Positions 1-9,595 of a stretch of DNA of 64,000 nt are shown here, piece after piece. The translations under genes and the position numbers were made by a program. The notes under the pieces are model-generated. The model ran no database searches. It was not told the origin of the DNA and saw only the letters and a list, made by a program, of their open reading frames with translations. The stretch comes from Kordiimonas aquimaris (GTDB lineage Bacteria; Pseudomonadota; Alphaproteobacteria; Sphingomonadales; Kordiimonadaceae): NCBI RefSeq assembly GCF_025574485.1, contig NZ_JAOBPO010000004.1, forward strand, positions 294,355-358,354, read 5' to 3'. Within the stretch, counting starts at the first letter, position 1, and every line of letters begins with the position of its first letter.

Positions 1-1105
1 AGAAGCGCCATACGGACGGCAGTGTGTACTCGTCGTGCCAATCTGCGGTGCGTGCACGCATGACATCGCGGTTGGCTTCATAAATTGTAAAGGTTGGGTC
101 CAGTGTGAAATCAAGTGAGAGCAGTTCATCCATCACAGCATTCCATTTGTTACTGCCTGGTTTCGCTGCTTGCCGCCACAAACGACCAGCTTCCCCAAAG
201 CGATCTTGCTCGTTGGCATAATTATAATCGAGCGGATAGTCCTGAACGATACGGTCATCAAACAAGGCTTCGGGCAAGCCGTACCAATGTTCCATGGAGT
301 TTAGGCCCCAACGGGCGCTATCAAGAACGTTCACACGGCTAACTGAAAGCTGCGCATGATGGAAAGCAGTGCGCAGTCCCTGTTTCTTTGCTTCATCAAA
401 TGCGGCTTCCAATACGCGCGGATTGCCACCAAAAAACTTGATACCATCAGCGCCGCGTTTTTTAAGTGCTTTTACCCAGCCACGTGCTTGTTTGGCTTCC
501 GAGAAATCAGTGGGGAAGCCACAATGTACAATCATACGAGGTGCTGTTATTTCGTTGCGATCCGATCGGCGCTTTTCGCTAATGGTATAACCAGCACCCA
601 AGCCGCAACCTACTTCGCGGCTAGTTGTGATGCCGTGGCCCATCCACAGTTTAAAGACGTAATCCATCGACGGCATATCACCGGTTAAGCCCCAGAGCGC
701 ATTTCCCATATGGCTATGACTGTCGATTAAACCGGGTAAGATGTAGGCGCCGGATGCATCAATTTCATGATCCCCTTTTGCTGGACGACCAGCTTCGTTG
801 ATTGGCACACCCGGATTGCCAACCAACCTGATCGCCGCGATGCGATTGTTTTCGACAACGATGTCCACAGGCCCGATTGGCGGTGCACCAGTGCCATCGA
901 CCATTGTGGCGCCGCGAATAACCATTCGTTTGTAGGGGCCAGCGCTGATACGCTCTTCACGCGGACTAGCGATTGTGGGTAACTTTTTTATGTTCTGTGC
1001 GCGTTCTTCTCCAACAGCAGGACGCTTGTCTTGCATGGCGGTTGTTGAAAGCGAGAAGCCAAGTGTAATGGCTATAACTGCGGTAGATATTTGCTTGAAA
1101 ATCAT
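1..1105 (-). CDS. Secreted metal-dependent amidohydrolase (partial, C-terminus outside window)
   Basis: Reading the minus strand from an ATG at 1105 gives an open frame to the window edge, so only the first 368 residues are visible. A signal peptide (residues 1-23) precedes an amidohydrolase fold of the imidazolonepropionase/prolidase-like type. Metal ligands can be placed: HSH at 130-132, a candidate carbamylated Lys in GIKFFGG (K223), and His at about 249-250 and 273. A purine-rich Shine-Dalgarno (GGGGAGGG) lies upstream. It is divergent from the NSS transporter. Such periplasmic enzymes hydrolyse cyclic amides or dipeptides; the substrate cannot be told from sequence. Confidence 0.85.
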   Translation of the reverse strand, partial: MIFKQISTAVIAITLGFSLSTTAMQDKRPAVGEERAQNIKKLPTIASPREERISAGPYKRMVIRGATMVDGTGAPPIGPVDIVVENNRIAAIRLVGNPGVPINEAGRPAKGDHEIDASGAYILPGLIDSHSHMGNALWGLTGDMPSMDYVFKLWMGHGITTSREVGCGLGAGYTISEKRRSDRNEITAPRMIVHCGFPTDFSEAKQARGWVKALKKRGADGIKFFGGNPRVLEAAFDEAKKQGLRTAFHHAQLSVSRVNVLDSARWGLNSMEHWYGLPEALFDDRIVQDYPLDYNYANEQDRFGEAGRLWRQAAKPGSNKWNAVMDELLSLDFTLDPTFTIYEANRDVMRARTADWHDEYTLPSVWRF

Positions 1106-1253
1106 ATGTAAACCCTCCCCGGTGCGTATCCTTCATATCGTATCACGGGCATGCTTCCAACACTGATGTTTTGCATGATCGTCTGTGGTGTGCTGTTATC
1201 GGTGTTCATCAATGAACGCTTCTATAAAGTAGCTCGGTGATAAGGGGACAAAG

Positions 1254-2627
1254 ATGGCGCAAAGACCAGGCACAAACACGCAAAAGTTTTCAAGCCGTTT
1301 TGGTTTTATCATTGCAACAGCTGGCGGTGCTGTTGGCCTCGGAAACATCTGGAGCTTCACCTATGTTGCTGGAAAAAACGGCGGTGGTGGCTTTATGCTG
1401 GTTTACCTGTTGGCACTAGCATTTATTGCTGCTCCGGTTTTTATCGCTGAATTGCTACTGGGCCGTATGGGGGGAAATGACCCCGTTTCTTCTCTCAAGC
1501 GTTTGCAACGTAGCGTAGGTAGCCGGTTGCCTTGGCAGTGGGTTGCTTGGGCAGGGCTTGCTGGAACGGTGCTTATTCTTAGCTTCTATAGTGTTATTGC
1601 AGGCCAAATCATGGCGTATGGATTTGAAGCGCTGCGAGGTGGATTTGCTGGATGGAGCAATGAACAAGTTCGGGAATATGACGCTGCGTTTAAAGCGCAT
1701 GCAATTATGCCCATGTTTTGGACCGCCGTTTTTTGTGCCGCCACTGCTTTTATTGTTGGTTTTGATGTGAAAACAGGCATTGAACGCGCCAGCAAATTGA
1801 TGATGCCTGCTCTTTTCCTGATACTTATCGGTCTTGTTATATATGCGGCATTTACTGGCGAATTTGCCCGAGCAGTAGATTTTTTATTTGGCTTCAATGA
1901 TCAGACTTTTACTTCTGGTTTGTTTCTGGACGCAGTTGGACAGGCATTTTTCACTATATCTGTTGGTGTGTGCGCAGTTATGGTTATGGGCGCTTATATG
2001 GGCGAAGAAATAGACTTGCCGCGTGCCAGTTTATGGATAATTTTGATGGACTTAGCGGTCGCGTTAATGGCCGGACTTGCCATCTTTCCATTGTTGTTTG
2101 CTGGTGGCGTAGAACCAGGCGTTGGACCCGGTTTGATTTTTGTAACGCTGCCATTGGTGTTTACAGACATTCCAGCTGGTGCATTGGTTGCTTTTGTGTT
2201 CTTCCTGCTGTTGACATTTGCCGCGTTGACATCGTCGATTATTTTGATGGCGCCAACAACTGCAAAGCTGCAGCAGCGCGGTGTTTCGCGGCCAGTTGCC
2301 GCTACGTTAGTTGCCCTGCTTGTTTTTACCTTAAGCATATTAACGATTAAGTCATTTGCTGAATGGCGTGAATTTTACCCATTGGCAGCAATTGGGCTTG
2401 ATGGCCTGACATGGTTCCAGCTCATCAAGGACGGCGTTAATAACATCTTCTTGCCAATGGCGGGGCTTGCTTTTGTTTTGATGGTAGGGTGGGCATTGCC
2501 GCGGGACCGTATTCAAGCATCCTTGCCAATGCATAATGGAGCGCTATTTACTATCTGGTATTTTGCCGTTCGGTATGTGGTGCCTGTAGCAGTGGTTGCC
2601 TTGTTGGTATCGGCTATTTTAGGCTGA
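1254..2627 (+). CDS. Sodium-dependent neurotransmitter:sodium symporter (NSS) family transporter
   Basis: A 457-residue inner-membrane protein with about 11-12 hydrophobic segments. The N-terminus carries the LeuT-fold TM1 signature (ATAGGAVGLGNIWSF, residues 21-35), where the helix is unwound and binds sodium and substrate. It is followed by a glycine-rich loop and the AELLLGR end of TM2. Family members take up amino acids driven by the sodium gradient, which suits a marine organism. The start has the upstream purine run AAGGGGAC. An epoxide hydrolase follows after 27 bases on the same strand, so the two may be co-transcribed. The substrate is unknown. Confidence 0.93.
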   Translation: MAQRPGTNTQKFSSRFGFIIATAGGAVGLGNIWSFTYVAGKNGGGGFMLVYLLALAFIAAPVFIAELLLGRMGGNDPVSSLKRLQRSVGSRLPWQWVAWAGLAGTVLILSFYSVIAGQIMAYGFEALRGGFAGWSNEQVREYDAAFKAHAIMPMFWTAVFCAATAFIVGFDVKTGIERASKLMMPALFLILIGLVIYAAFTGEFARAVDFLFGFNDQTFTSGLFLDAVGQAFFTISVGVCAVMVMGAYMGEEIDLPRASLWIILMDLAVALMAGLAIFPLLFAGGVEPGVGPGLIFVTLPLVFTDIPAGALVAFVFFLLLTFAALTSSIILMAPTTAKLQQRGVSRPVAATLVALLVFTLSILTIKSFAEWREFYPLAAIGLDGLTWFQLIKDGVNNIFLPMAGLAFVLMVGWALPRDRIQASLPMHNGALFTIWYFAVRYVVPVAVVALLVSAILG

Positions 2628-2654
2628 GGGCCATCGCTTGAATAAGAGAGAAAC

Positions 2655-3656
2655 ATGATAGACTTTAATAACCCGGATTATGTTGACAATGCTGGTGTAA
2701 AGCTTGCGGTCTATCGTGGTGGTCCTGTGCCGGATGACACAGACAAGCCTGCGGTAATATTTCTGCATGGCTGGCCTGATATTGCTTATAGTTGGCGTTC
2801 TCAGATGGAAGCGCTTGCGAGCGCTGGCTACCCTGTTTTTGCCGCTGATGGCAGAGGGTACGGGTGGTCGGACGCGCCCGAGGGTGTCGAAAACTATACT
2901 ATGGAAAAGCTCACCAGCGATATTGTCGCTGTTCAAGATCATTTTGGTATGAAAGACGCCGTGCTTGTTGGCCATGATTGGGGGGCAATTGTTTTGTGGC
3001 AAACGCCTTTTTACATCGGAGACCGCGTTAAGGGATGTGCTGGTATGAATGTACCACATATGCCGCATTACCCAGTAGACCCGGTTACGCTGTTTGAAAA
3101 ACACCTCGGCAAGAACATGTATATTGTGCGCTTTCAGGAAGAAGGTGCATGTGAGCCAATTCTGGAACACGATTTGGCGGAAACATTTGAATTTTTCCAT
3201 CGCGGGCCACACGGTAAACGCCTTGAACGTAGTGCAATAACACCTGAATTTGCTAGTGCGATCAAAAGCCTTGATCTAATTACCATGTTTGAAGCAGGCG
3301 AAGATTTGTGGAGCGGAAGCGCGCTGTTAAGCCCTGAGAACAAGCAAGTTTATATGAAGGCCTACGCGCGTAACGGTTTTACCGGACCATTGCATTGGTA
3401 CCGAAATATGCGTGCAAACTGGGAAGTGCAGAAACGGTTTCTGGTTGATGGCATGTTGCCCAAGATTGAAAAGCCGTGTTTGATGTTTACTGCAGACCTT
3501 GATTTACCGTGCCCGCCTCGTTTGGCTGACGGGATGGAAGCGTTATGCGAACCATATGAGCGTATTGATTATACCGGGTGTAGTCATTGGACACAGCATG
3601 AACGTGCAGATGATGTAAATACCGCACTTACTGAGTGGCTTGGCAGGCATTTCTGA
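2655..3656 (+). CDS. Alpha/beta hydrolase, epoxide hydrolase type
   Basis: A 333-residue cytoplasmic alpha/beta-hydrolase. The oxyanion motif HGWP is at 38-41. The nucleophile is Asp108 in GHDWG (106-110), the hallmark that separates epoxide hydrolases and dehalogenases from serine esterases. A Tyr in the cap (HWYRN) and the C-terminal GCSHW region supply the expected acid and histidine roles. By family knowledge it adds water to an epoxide through an ester intermediate; haloalkane dehalogenase activity is less likely because the HGxP motif fits epoxide hydrolase. It sits 27 bases after the NSS transporter, with AGAGAGAAAC before the ATG. Confidence 0.9.
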   Translation: MIDFNNPDYVDNAGVKLAVYRGGPVPDDTDKPAVIFLHGWPDIAYSWRSQMEALASAGYPVFAADGRGYGWSDAPEGVENYTMEKLTSDIVAVQDHFGMKDAVLVGHDWGAIVLWQTPFYIGDRVKGCAGMNVPHMPHYPVDPVTLFEKHLGKNMYIVRFQEEGACEPILEHDLAETFEFFHRGPHGKRLERSAITPEFASAIKSLDLITMFEAGEDLWSGSALLSPENKQVYMKAYARNGFTGPLHWYRNMRANWEVQKRFLVDGMLPKIEKPCLMFTADLDLPCPPRLADGMEALCEPYERIDYTGCSHWTQHERADDVNTALTEWLGRHF

Positions 3657-3793
3657 CGAGTTGTTTTATCATGATATAAATGGTTATTTATACACGTTTT
3701 ATTAGCTGTTAAATTTAGCAAAAAAATAGTTGTATTGTTGCAAATAACTCTCATGAATATGTCCCGGGTGGTAACTGGGTGAGTGCTGAGTAA

Positions 3794-4684
3794 GTGAAAA
3801 AATTACGAATTAAGTATGCTCTAAAGACAAGCGTGTTTGTATTTCTTCTGTTTGTTTCCTCGTTTTGTGGACTGAGCGCAAAAGAGTTTGTTTTTATCCA
3901 TAGCCCTAATGACCCGGATTATTATGCGAACCTTCTGAAGGCGGCCCTGGAGGCTGCGGATGGCTCTCATGTTTTAACAGATTTACCGAGTGAAGGTGGC
4001 AACCCTCAAAACAGAACGTTGCGCAGTATGCACAGTACGGATGAGGTTTCATACGTCACGTTTACCGGGCATACACCCGAGCGAGAAAAGGACTTCCATC
4101 AGATTGACATTCCGTTAACACGCGGCCTGTTTGGCTACCGCGTATTTGCCATTCTCCGTGAAAACCAACCTATGTTTGATAACATCTCGGCGTTGGACGA
4201 TTTGATTAGCCGCACAACCATGGGGTCTGGCTCTAGTTGGCCTGATACAGATATTCTTGAAAATGCCGGTTTTCGTGTTTTGAAGGGATTACATGGTAAC
4301 TTGTGGCACATGCTTGCGAGAGGAAGATTTAACGCTTACCCTCGAAGTGTGCTTGAAATAAGTGCTGAAGTGAAACGTTTTGCAGATAAACTGAATGCTG
4401 ACGGTTTGGCTCCAGAACAAACCATAATGCTTCATTATCCATTTGATGTTTTTTTCTACGTTTCAAAAGGTGATGTGGAGGGAGCTCAAATTCTGAAGCA
4501 GGGACTGATAAACTTATATAAATCCGGTGAGTTTATGGAGTTGTTCAATACTAACCTATTGATCAGAGAGGCACTGCAATATGTGGATAAAGGTGATAGA
4601 AAGCTATATGAATTGCCAAATCCGTCTTTAAGCGACCGTGTACAAAAAATCGATGATGTATACTGGCATAAAGTGAATAAGTGA
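3794..4684 (+). CDS. Solitary periplasmic solute-binding-like protein
   Basis: A 296-residue protein starting at GTG, with a hydrophobic signal peptide (about residues 10-30). The mature part resembles the type-3 (amino-acid type) periplasmic binding fold in its alternating strand/helix pattern, but no ABC permease or ATPase is nearby. Such orphan binding-like proteins are common in marine Proteobacteria and usually have no assigned function. The stop overlaps a possible GTG start of the next gene by three bases, so the two are probably translated together. A second protein of the same general kind lies at 31.1-31.9 kb. Confidence 0.7.
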   Translation: MKKLRIKYALKTSVFVFLLFVSSFCGLSAKEFVFIHSPNDPDYYANLLKAALEAADGSHVLTDLPSEGGNPQNRTLRSMHSTDEVSYVTFTGHTPEREKDFHQIDIPLTRGLFGYRVFAILRENQPMFDNISALDDLISRTTMGSGSSWPDTDILENAGFRVLKGLHGNLWHMLARGRFNAYPRSVLEISAEVKRFADKLNADGLAPEQTIMLHYPFDVFFYVSKGDVEGAQILKQGLINLYKSGEFMELFNTNLLIREALQYVDKGDRKLYELPNPSLSDRVQKIDDVYWHKVNK

Positions 4685-4695
4685 TAGCGAGTTCT

Positions 4696-5343
4696 ATGTC
4701 CTCAATCATAACTCTTGTTGAAGGTTTTATAATTTCAATCGGCTTGATAGTCGCGATTGGACCGCAGAACGCCTATGTGCTGCGCCAAGGTATTCGCGGA
4801 CGCCATGCTCTGCCTGTTGCATCAGTTTGTTTTGTCGCTGATGCCATACTCATAACGCTGGGCGTCATTGGGGTAGGGCGTTTGATCGCGGAGAGTCCAA
4901 CATTTTCCTTGTGGCTTGGTTGGGGTGGCGTTGTTTTCTTGCTTTGGTTTGCCGCTAAAAGTATTCGTTCGGCTATCCGTGCTGAAGGTCTTGATGGTGA
5001 TAGTATTGAGCAATCTGCGGGTGATGCAGCGGGAGGCGGAGTGCGTGTCGCTATGATGCATGCTGCGGCATTCTCATTATTAAACCCTTGGGTATATATG
5101 GATACGATGGTGCTGATCGGCGGTGTTAGTGTTCGTTATGAAACAGATGCTTTGCGTTTAATGTTTTTGCTGGGTGCGGTTATTGCATCATGTGTTTGGT
5201 TTTACGGCCTTGCATTCGGTGCGCAAAAAGCAGCACCTTTATTCAGTAAGCCCCTAACGTGGCGCATACTTGATAGCATCATAGCTGCCATCATGCTGCT
5301 GGTTGCAGCTAATTTGGTTATGTTTCAGCTATCTTCACATTGA
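4696..5343 (+). CDS. LysE/ArgO-family amino-acid exporter
   Basis: A 215-residue inner-membrane protein with about six transmembrane helices. The first helix ends in the LysE family signature GPQNAYVLRQG, and a second family-typical segment (LLNPWVYMDT) lies mid-protein. Members export basic amino acids or related compounds. I prefer the ATG at 4696, which has GCGAG upstream. An in-frame GTG at 4681 that overlaps the previous stop would add five residues. The charged cytoplasmic loop between helices 3 and 4 is typical. Confidence 0.9.
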   Translation: MSSIITLVEGFIISIGLIVAIGPQNAYVLRQGIRGRHALPVASVCFVADAILITLGVIGVGRLIAESPTFSLWLGWGGVVFLLWFAAKSIRSAIRAEGLDGDSIEQSAGDAAGGGVRVAMMHAAAFSLLNPWVYMDTMVLIGGVSVRYETDALRLMFLLGAVIASCVWFYGLAFGAQKAAPLFSKPLTWRILDSIIAAIMLLVAANLVMFQLSSH

Positions 5344-5462
5344 TGCCGTATAGCTGTTGACCTTATATTGAGCAGCATTATTTCATTGAAAGACTACGGA
5401 GCAATGTTGAAATAGACATAATCTGAAACTACCTTAAACACAGGTTACAAAAGGGGATCATC

Positions 5463-6119
5463 GTGCAACTTTGTGGACATAGCGTTTCACCGTATGTGGA
5501 ACGTATTTTGATTGTGCTGGAGATGAAAGGCATCGCGGATGCCGTTGTTCTATCTGATGTACCGGGCGGTTTCAAATCTGATGAGCATTTTACTTATCAT
5601 CCTTTAGGTAAAATTCCGTTCTTGTTGCTTGATGATGGGCAATCATTAACAGAAAGTCAGGTTATCGTTGAATACCTTGATGCCGTGTTGGATGGCCGTA
5701 AAGTAATACCGACAGATCCGTTTGCCGCTGCAACTGCAAGCCAGATCAGTCGTGTGCTTGATATATATTACACCAATGCGATTGGTCCAATGGGGCGTGT
5801 GGCATTTGGTGGCAGCGCAACAGATGACGAGCTTGCCAAGGCCAGAGATATAGATATTCCAGCTGCACTCGGATATCTTGAAAAACTGATAAATGGCAGT
5901 GAATATGCTGTTGGGGACAGCTGGAGCCATGCTGATGCTGCTTTGATGACACACTTTTATTGGTTTGAGCGATTGATGCCTGAGTTTGGTGTTAATGGTT
6001 TTGGCGGGTATCCAAATCTGTCAGCATACTGGAACCATGTTACAGGAACAGACTTGTACAAAGACAGTAAGGCTCGGGCTGACGCGTCTTTTGACAAATT
6101 CTTTGGTGGAAAGCCTTGA
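5463..6119 (+). CDS. Glutathione S-transferase family protein
   Basis: A 218-residue GST-fold protein. The N-terminal thioredoxin-like domain has the SPYVERI helix start, a conserved cis-proline (GKIPFLLLDDG) and the glutathione-binding ESQVIVEYL segment. The all-helical C-terminal domain follows. Translation starts at a GTG preceded by AAAAGGGGA. The stop codon shares a base with the start of the GFA-family gene, so the pair is likely one transcript. The role is probably glutathione-dependent detoxification; the substrate is unknown. Confidence 0.9.
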   Translation: MQLCGHSVSPYVERILIVLEMKGIADAVVLSDVPGGFKSDEHFTYHPLGKIPFLLLDDGQSLTESQVIVEYLDAVLDGRKVIPTDPFAAATASQISRVLDIYYTNAIGPMGRVAFGGSATDDELAKARDIDIPAALGYLEKLINGSEYAVGDSWSHADAALMTHFYWFERLMPEFGVNGFGGYPNLSAYWNHVTGTDLYKDSKARADASFDKFFGGKP

Positions 6120-6532
6120 TGGCGGCGCCTAATCTACATAAGGGTCACTGCCTGTGCGGTAACGTTTCCATTGAAGCGAGCGGTGAACCACGGTGGGCGG
6201 GTCATTGTCATTGCCCAAGCTGTCAGAAGGCGGTGGGCGCAGCGTTTGCAACATACGCTGGTTTTCTGGCCGAAACTGTACGTATAAACGGCGATACATT
6301 AAAAACATTCCGCTCGAGCCCCGGAGTTACGCGGCGGTTTTGTAGCAATTGTGGTAGTGCAGTGTCTTTTGAAGGGGAAGCATGGCCAGGTGAAATTCAC
6401 TTGCATTTGGTGCTCCTTGATGATGCAGGTATGTTTGAACCACAAGGTCATGTCTATGTGAAAACCCAGCAGCCTTGGTTGAATCTTGATGACAACTTAC
6501 CCAAGCGCATGAAGCTCGCTAAAGACGATTAG
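6119..6532 (+). CDS. GFA family (glutathione-dependent formaldehyde-activating-like) zinc protein
   Basis: A 137-residue protein of the Mss4-like zinc fold. Zinc-binding cysteines are visible as HCLCG near the N-terminus, CHCPSC at about residue 30, and RRFCSNCGS in the middle. The ATG overlaps the GST stop in the arrangement TGATG; an in-frame TTG just before it is less likely. The family name comes from a formaldehyde-glutathione adduct enzyme, but most members have no proven activity. Its coupling to a GST supports a glutathione-linked role. Confidence 0.88.
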   Translation: MAAPNLHKGHCLCGNVSIEASGEPRWAGHCHCPSCQKAVGAAFATYAGFLAETVRINGDTLKTFRSSPGVTRRFCSNCGSAVSFEGEAWPGEIHLHLVLLDDAGMFEPQGHVYVKTQQPWLNLDDNLPKRMKLAKDD

Positions 6533-6626
6533 TTCTCCTTTTAGTTTTCGGGCAAACGCGCTTGTTCCTGCGCGCATTCTGCGCTAACAGAAGCATGAAT
6601 ATTACCTATTTAAGGAATCACGCTCC

Positions 6627-8297
6627 ATGGCCGCATATCAGTATGTTTATCAAATGCAAAAGCTCACCAAGAAATATCCTGGTGGCAAAGAGGTATTGAA
6701 GGGTATTAGCCTTAATTTCCTGCCTGATGCCAAAATTGCTATTATTGGTCAAAACGGTGCCGGTAAATCAACACTGATGCGTATTATCGCGGGTCAGGAA
6801 CAAGAGTTCGGCGGCGAGGCATGGGCCGCGGAAGGTATTAAGGTTGGTTACCTGTCACAGGAACCAGACCTTGACTCCTCCAAGGATGTGCTCGGCAATG
6901 TTATGGATGGCATGGCCGAAACCCAAGCATTGGTTGACGAGTTCAATGCTGTGGCCATGGCGTACGGCGAAGACCCAGAAAACATGGACCTGCTTGCCCA
7001 GATGGGTGAGTTACAGGAAAAGGTTGATGCGGCAGACGCATGGGACCTGCAGTCTGAAGCTGAAGTGGCGATGGATGCACTGTGTTGTCCGCCAAATGAC
7101 TGGAAGATTGATAACTTGTCTGGCGGTGAAAAACGCCGGGTTGCACTGTGCAAGCTTCTATTGGAAAAACCGGACATTCTTTTGCTTGATGAGCCGACAA
7201 ACCATTTGGATGCCGAGACTGTTGCATGGCTGGAAAACCATCTGCAAAACTATAAAGGCTGTGTAATTCTGGTAACGCACGATCGCTATTTCTTGGATAA
7301 TGTAGTTGGCTGGGTGCTTGAGCTTGATCGCGGCCAAGGTATTCCGTTCGAGGGTAATTATAGTGCGTGGCTTGAAATGAAAACCAAGCGTATGGCGCAA
7401 GATGAGCGCGCTGATGTTGCGCGCAAAAAAGCCATGAATGATGAGCTCGAGTGGATTAGGCAAAGCCCGAAAGCGCGTCAGGCAAAATCTAAAGCGCGGA
7501 TTAAAGCTTATGATGAAATGCTTAAAACGCAGGAAGACCGCGTTAGTGGCCCAGCACAAATTAAAATTCAACCGCCAGCACGCTTGGGCGGGAAAGTTAT
7601 TGAAGCTGATGGTCTAACTAAAGCATTTGGTGACAAGCTGTTGTTTGAAGACCTTACCTTTAGTCTGCCTCCTGGCGGTATTGTAGGCATTATTGGTGCA
7701 AACGGTGCTGGTAAAACAACACTGTTTAAATTGATTACCGGACAGGAAGAACCTGATAGTGGTTCTATTACAATCGGTGACACTGTTAATCTTGGTTATG
7801 TTGACCAAAGCCGCGATGCACTTGATGACAACAAAAATGTATGGGAAGAGATTTCCGGCGGTCATGACATTTTCACTTTTGGTAAACGCGAGTTAAGCAC
7901 ACGCGCTTATGTGGGCGCCTTTAACTTTAAGGGTGGTGATCAACAGAAGAAGGTTGGATTACTGTCTGGTGGTGAACGCAACCGTGTGCATTTGGCAAAA
8001 ATGCTCAAAGAAGGCGGCAATGTTCTTCTGCTCGATGAGCCAACAAATGATTTGGATACCGAAACTCTAGCAGCACTGGAAGAGGCGCTTGAGAATTTTG
8101 CTGGATGCGCTGTGGTCATCAGTCACGATCGATTCTTCCTTGACCGTATCGCGACACATATCCTCGCGTTCGAAGGCAATAGCCATGTTGAGTGGTTCGA
8201 AGGTAACTTTGAGGCTTACGAAGAAGACAAGAAAAGACGCTTGGGTGCTGACGCAACGCAGCCACACCGGATTAAATACCGCAAGTTCGCGCGCTAG
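6627..8297 (+). CDS. ettA: Energy-dependent translational throttle protein EttA (ABC-F ATPase)
   Basis: A 556-residue soluble ABC-F protein; E. coli EttA is 555. There are two ATP-binding domains: Walker A at 41-49 (GQNGAGKST) and near 356-364 (GANGAGKTT), ABC signatures LSGGEKRR near 165 and LSGGERNR near 445, and Walker B with DEPTNHLD and DEPTNDLD. A charged linker separates the domains. EttA binds the ribosomal E site and gates the first peptide bond according to ATP/ADP level. There are no membrane segments, as expected. It is followed by a strong terminator at 8342. Confidence 0.97.
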   Translation: MAAYQYVYQMQKLTKKYPGGKEVLKGISLNFLPDAKIAIIGQNGAGKSTLMRIIAGQEQEFGGEAWAAEGIKVGYLSQEPDLDSSKDVLGNVMDGMAETQALVDEFNAVAMAYGEDPENMDLLAQMGELQEKVDAADAWDLQSEAEVAMDALCCPPNDWKIDNLSGGEKRRVALCKLLLEKPDILLLDEPTNHLDAETVAWLENHLQNYKGCVILVTHDRYFLDNVVGWVLELDRGQGIPFEGNYSAWLEMKTKRMAQDERADVARKKAMNDELEWIRQSPKARQAKSKARIKAYDEMLKTQEDRVSGPAQIKIQPPARLGGKVIEADGLTKAFGDKLLFEDLTFSLPPGGIVGIIGANGAGKTTLFKLITGQEEPDSGSITIGDTVNLGYVDQSRDALDDNKNVWEEISGGHDIFTFGKRELSTRAYVGAFNFKGGDQQKKVGLLSGGERNRVHLAKMLKEGGNVLLLDEPTNDLDTETLAALEEALENFAGCAVVISHDRFFLDRIATHILAFEGNSHVEWFEGNFEAYEEDKKRRLGADATQPHRIKYRKFAR

Positions 8298-8341
8298 TTT
8301 TCTGTGTAAGTGTTCAATTTATGTGACTTGATGAATGCTAT

Positions 8342-8380
8342 AAAAGGTGATGCATTTTAAATGCGTTGCATCACCTTTTT
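8342..8380. terminator. Bidirectional rho-independent terminator between ettA and the SGNH gene
   Basis: A 13-bp perfect stem (AAAAGGTGATGCA at 8342-8354, complement at 8367-8379) with a 12-base loop. T-runs follow on both strands. It serves ettA on the plus strand and the convergent SGNH-like gene on the minus strand, whose stop codon at 8371-8373 lies inside the right arm. Confidence 0.9.
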
Positions 8381-9591
8381 CTGTCATTTTCATATGCAAT
8401 TAGAGCATTGGTTTGTTTGATAAGGTACTCATTAAGCTTACTTGGCGATAAAGCACTGATAAGCTTACCCCAGCTATCTTGCTGTATTCTATTGTTCTTA
8501 GGACAGCTACCATGATGGATTGTTTCTAACACTATGTCACCCAGCTCTTTACTATAATGGGACGGCTCCCAAAACCAATCAACAGCATGCGCCATCTTGT
8601 TTGTTTTGCCGATGGGCTGTATTGAATATATGCCTATATCACTAAAATCCCAAAGATCGACTTTCTCTATTTTAGCCAGTGCAGCTAAACGCTTCTTCCA
8701 TTTGTTGAAGGCTTGCCACATACCGGCTTTTTTCATCAAACTAAGATATTGAACGTGGTATGGATTAATAAAAAAGACAGTTCTTATATCTTGGTTTTTG
8801 TTGTGTTTAATTAGCGACGATATCAATTTGTATGACACGTCAGAAATATCTTCAGCACGCTCGGTTCGTTTAATTAGGTTTCTGAAACTTTGGTCTATTG
8901 CTATGGTTTTTTGAGTTAATATCGCTTGGTGACCTTCATCCGCAATTAATTGACGATACAATAGGCTTGCATTGTGAAAACCGTTTATGGCTATGGAGGA
9001 TGTGTCCTCTTGCCCTTGACGGATAACTGTCTGCACACTTGCCAAAAATGTGTCGAAGGATATGGCAGATTCTAGAAAGTCTGCCATATACTCAGTTGAA
9101 AAATCAGGGGAGGTTGTTATAGCGCTATCGCTGTATCTTTTTTCTATGTCTTGAAAAATGTATTTAGCATTACTTGATGTGTCTAGATGAACAAAGTCTG
9201 TGTAATCCAGGGCCATTAAAACGTAACGTACATTTTTATTTTTGTAGGCATTTTGTAATGCTATGATCTGGCTAGAGAGCGTTGCCCCACTGAAGGCTGA
9301 ATTGAAAACGGGTTTTTTGCTATTAGGCCAGCATATATTTTCTGGCGACAAGCCCATTTCAGGTCTGGAATTTCCAATAATAACAGTGTGAGGTTTTCGG
9401 CGTAAAACATTGTACTTTTTTGAGCGTGCTGCTGCGTTAATAGCTTCAGGTCTATAGGCATTAATGCCTTTGATAAGTGGCGTGTCGAATAAACGATGAG
9501 GGTCAATTATAATATTGAAACCGCTGGTTAAAACTACCAAAGCAATTGTGATGCTCAGCATTTTTTTGATATAGTTGGTGAAATTAATCAT
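8371..9591 (-). CDS. SGNH-hydrolase-like membrane-anchored protein paired with MBOAT
   Basis: A protein of about 406 residues with one N-terminal hydrophobic anchor and a long extracytoplasmic part. The motif IIGNSRPEMG near residue 68 and EPSHYS near residue 338 look like the Ser block and the Asp/His block of AlgJ/AlgX-type SGNH acetyltransferases. I start it at the ATG at 9591, four bases after the MBOAT stop. An upstream ATG at 9627 would overlap the MBOAT gene by 32 bases. In the alginate system MBOAT moves acetyl across the membrane and an SGNH partner places it on the polymer. The same division is inferred here; the acceptor is unknown. Confidence 0.75.
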   Translation of the reverse strand: MINFTNYIKKMLSITIALVVLTSGFNIIIDPHRLFDTPLIKGINAYRPEAINAAARSKKYNVLRRKPHTVIIGNSRPEMGLSPENICWPNSKKPVFNSAFSGATLSSQIIALQNAYKNKNVRYVLMALDYTDFVHLDTSSNAKYIFQDIEKRYSDSAITTSPDFSTEYMADFLESAISFDTFLASVQTVIRQGQEDTSSIAINGFHNASLLYRQLIADEGHQAILTQKTIAIDQSFRNLIKRTERAEDISDVSYKLISSLIKHNKNQDIRTVFFINPYHVQYLSLMKKAGMWQAFNKWKKRLAALAKIEKVDLWDFSDIGIYSIQPIGKTNKMAHAVDWFWEPSHYSKELGDIVLETIHHGSCPKNNRIQQDSWGKLISALSPSKLNEYLIKQTNALIAYENDRKR

Positions 9592-9595
9592 AAAT

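Noticed and set aside
2619..3212. Long minus-strand reading frame of 197 codons opposite the epoxide hydrolase
   Set aside because: It lies wholly over a gene with clear catalytic motifs, has no recognisable domain, and no start signal.
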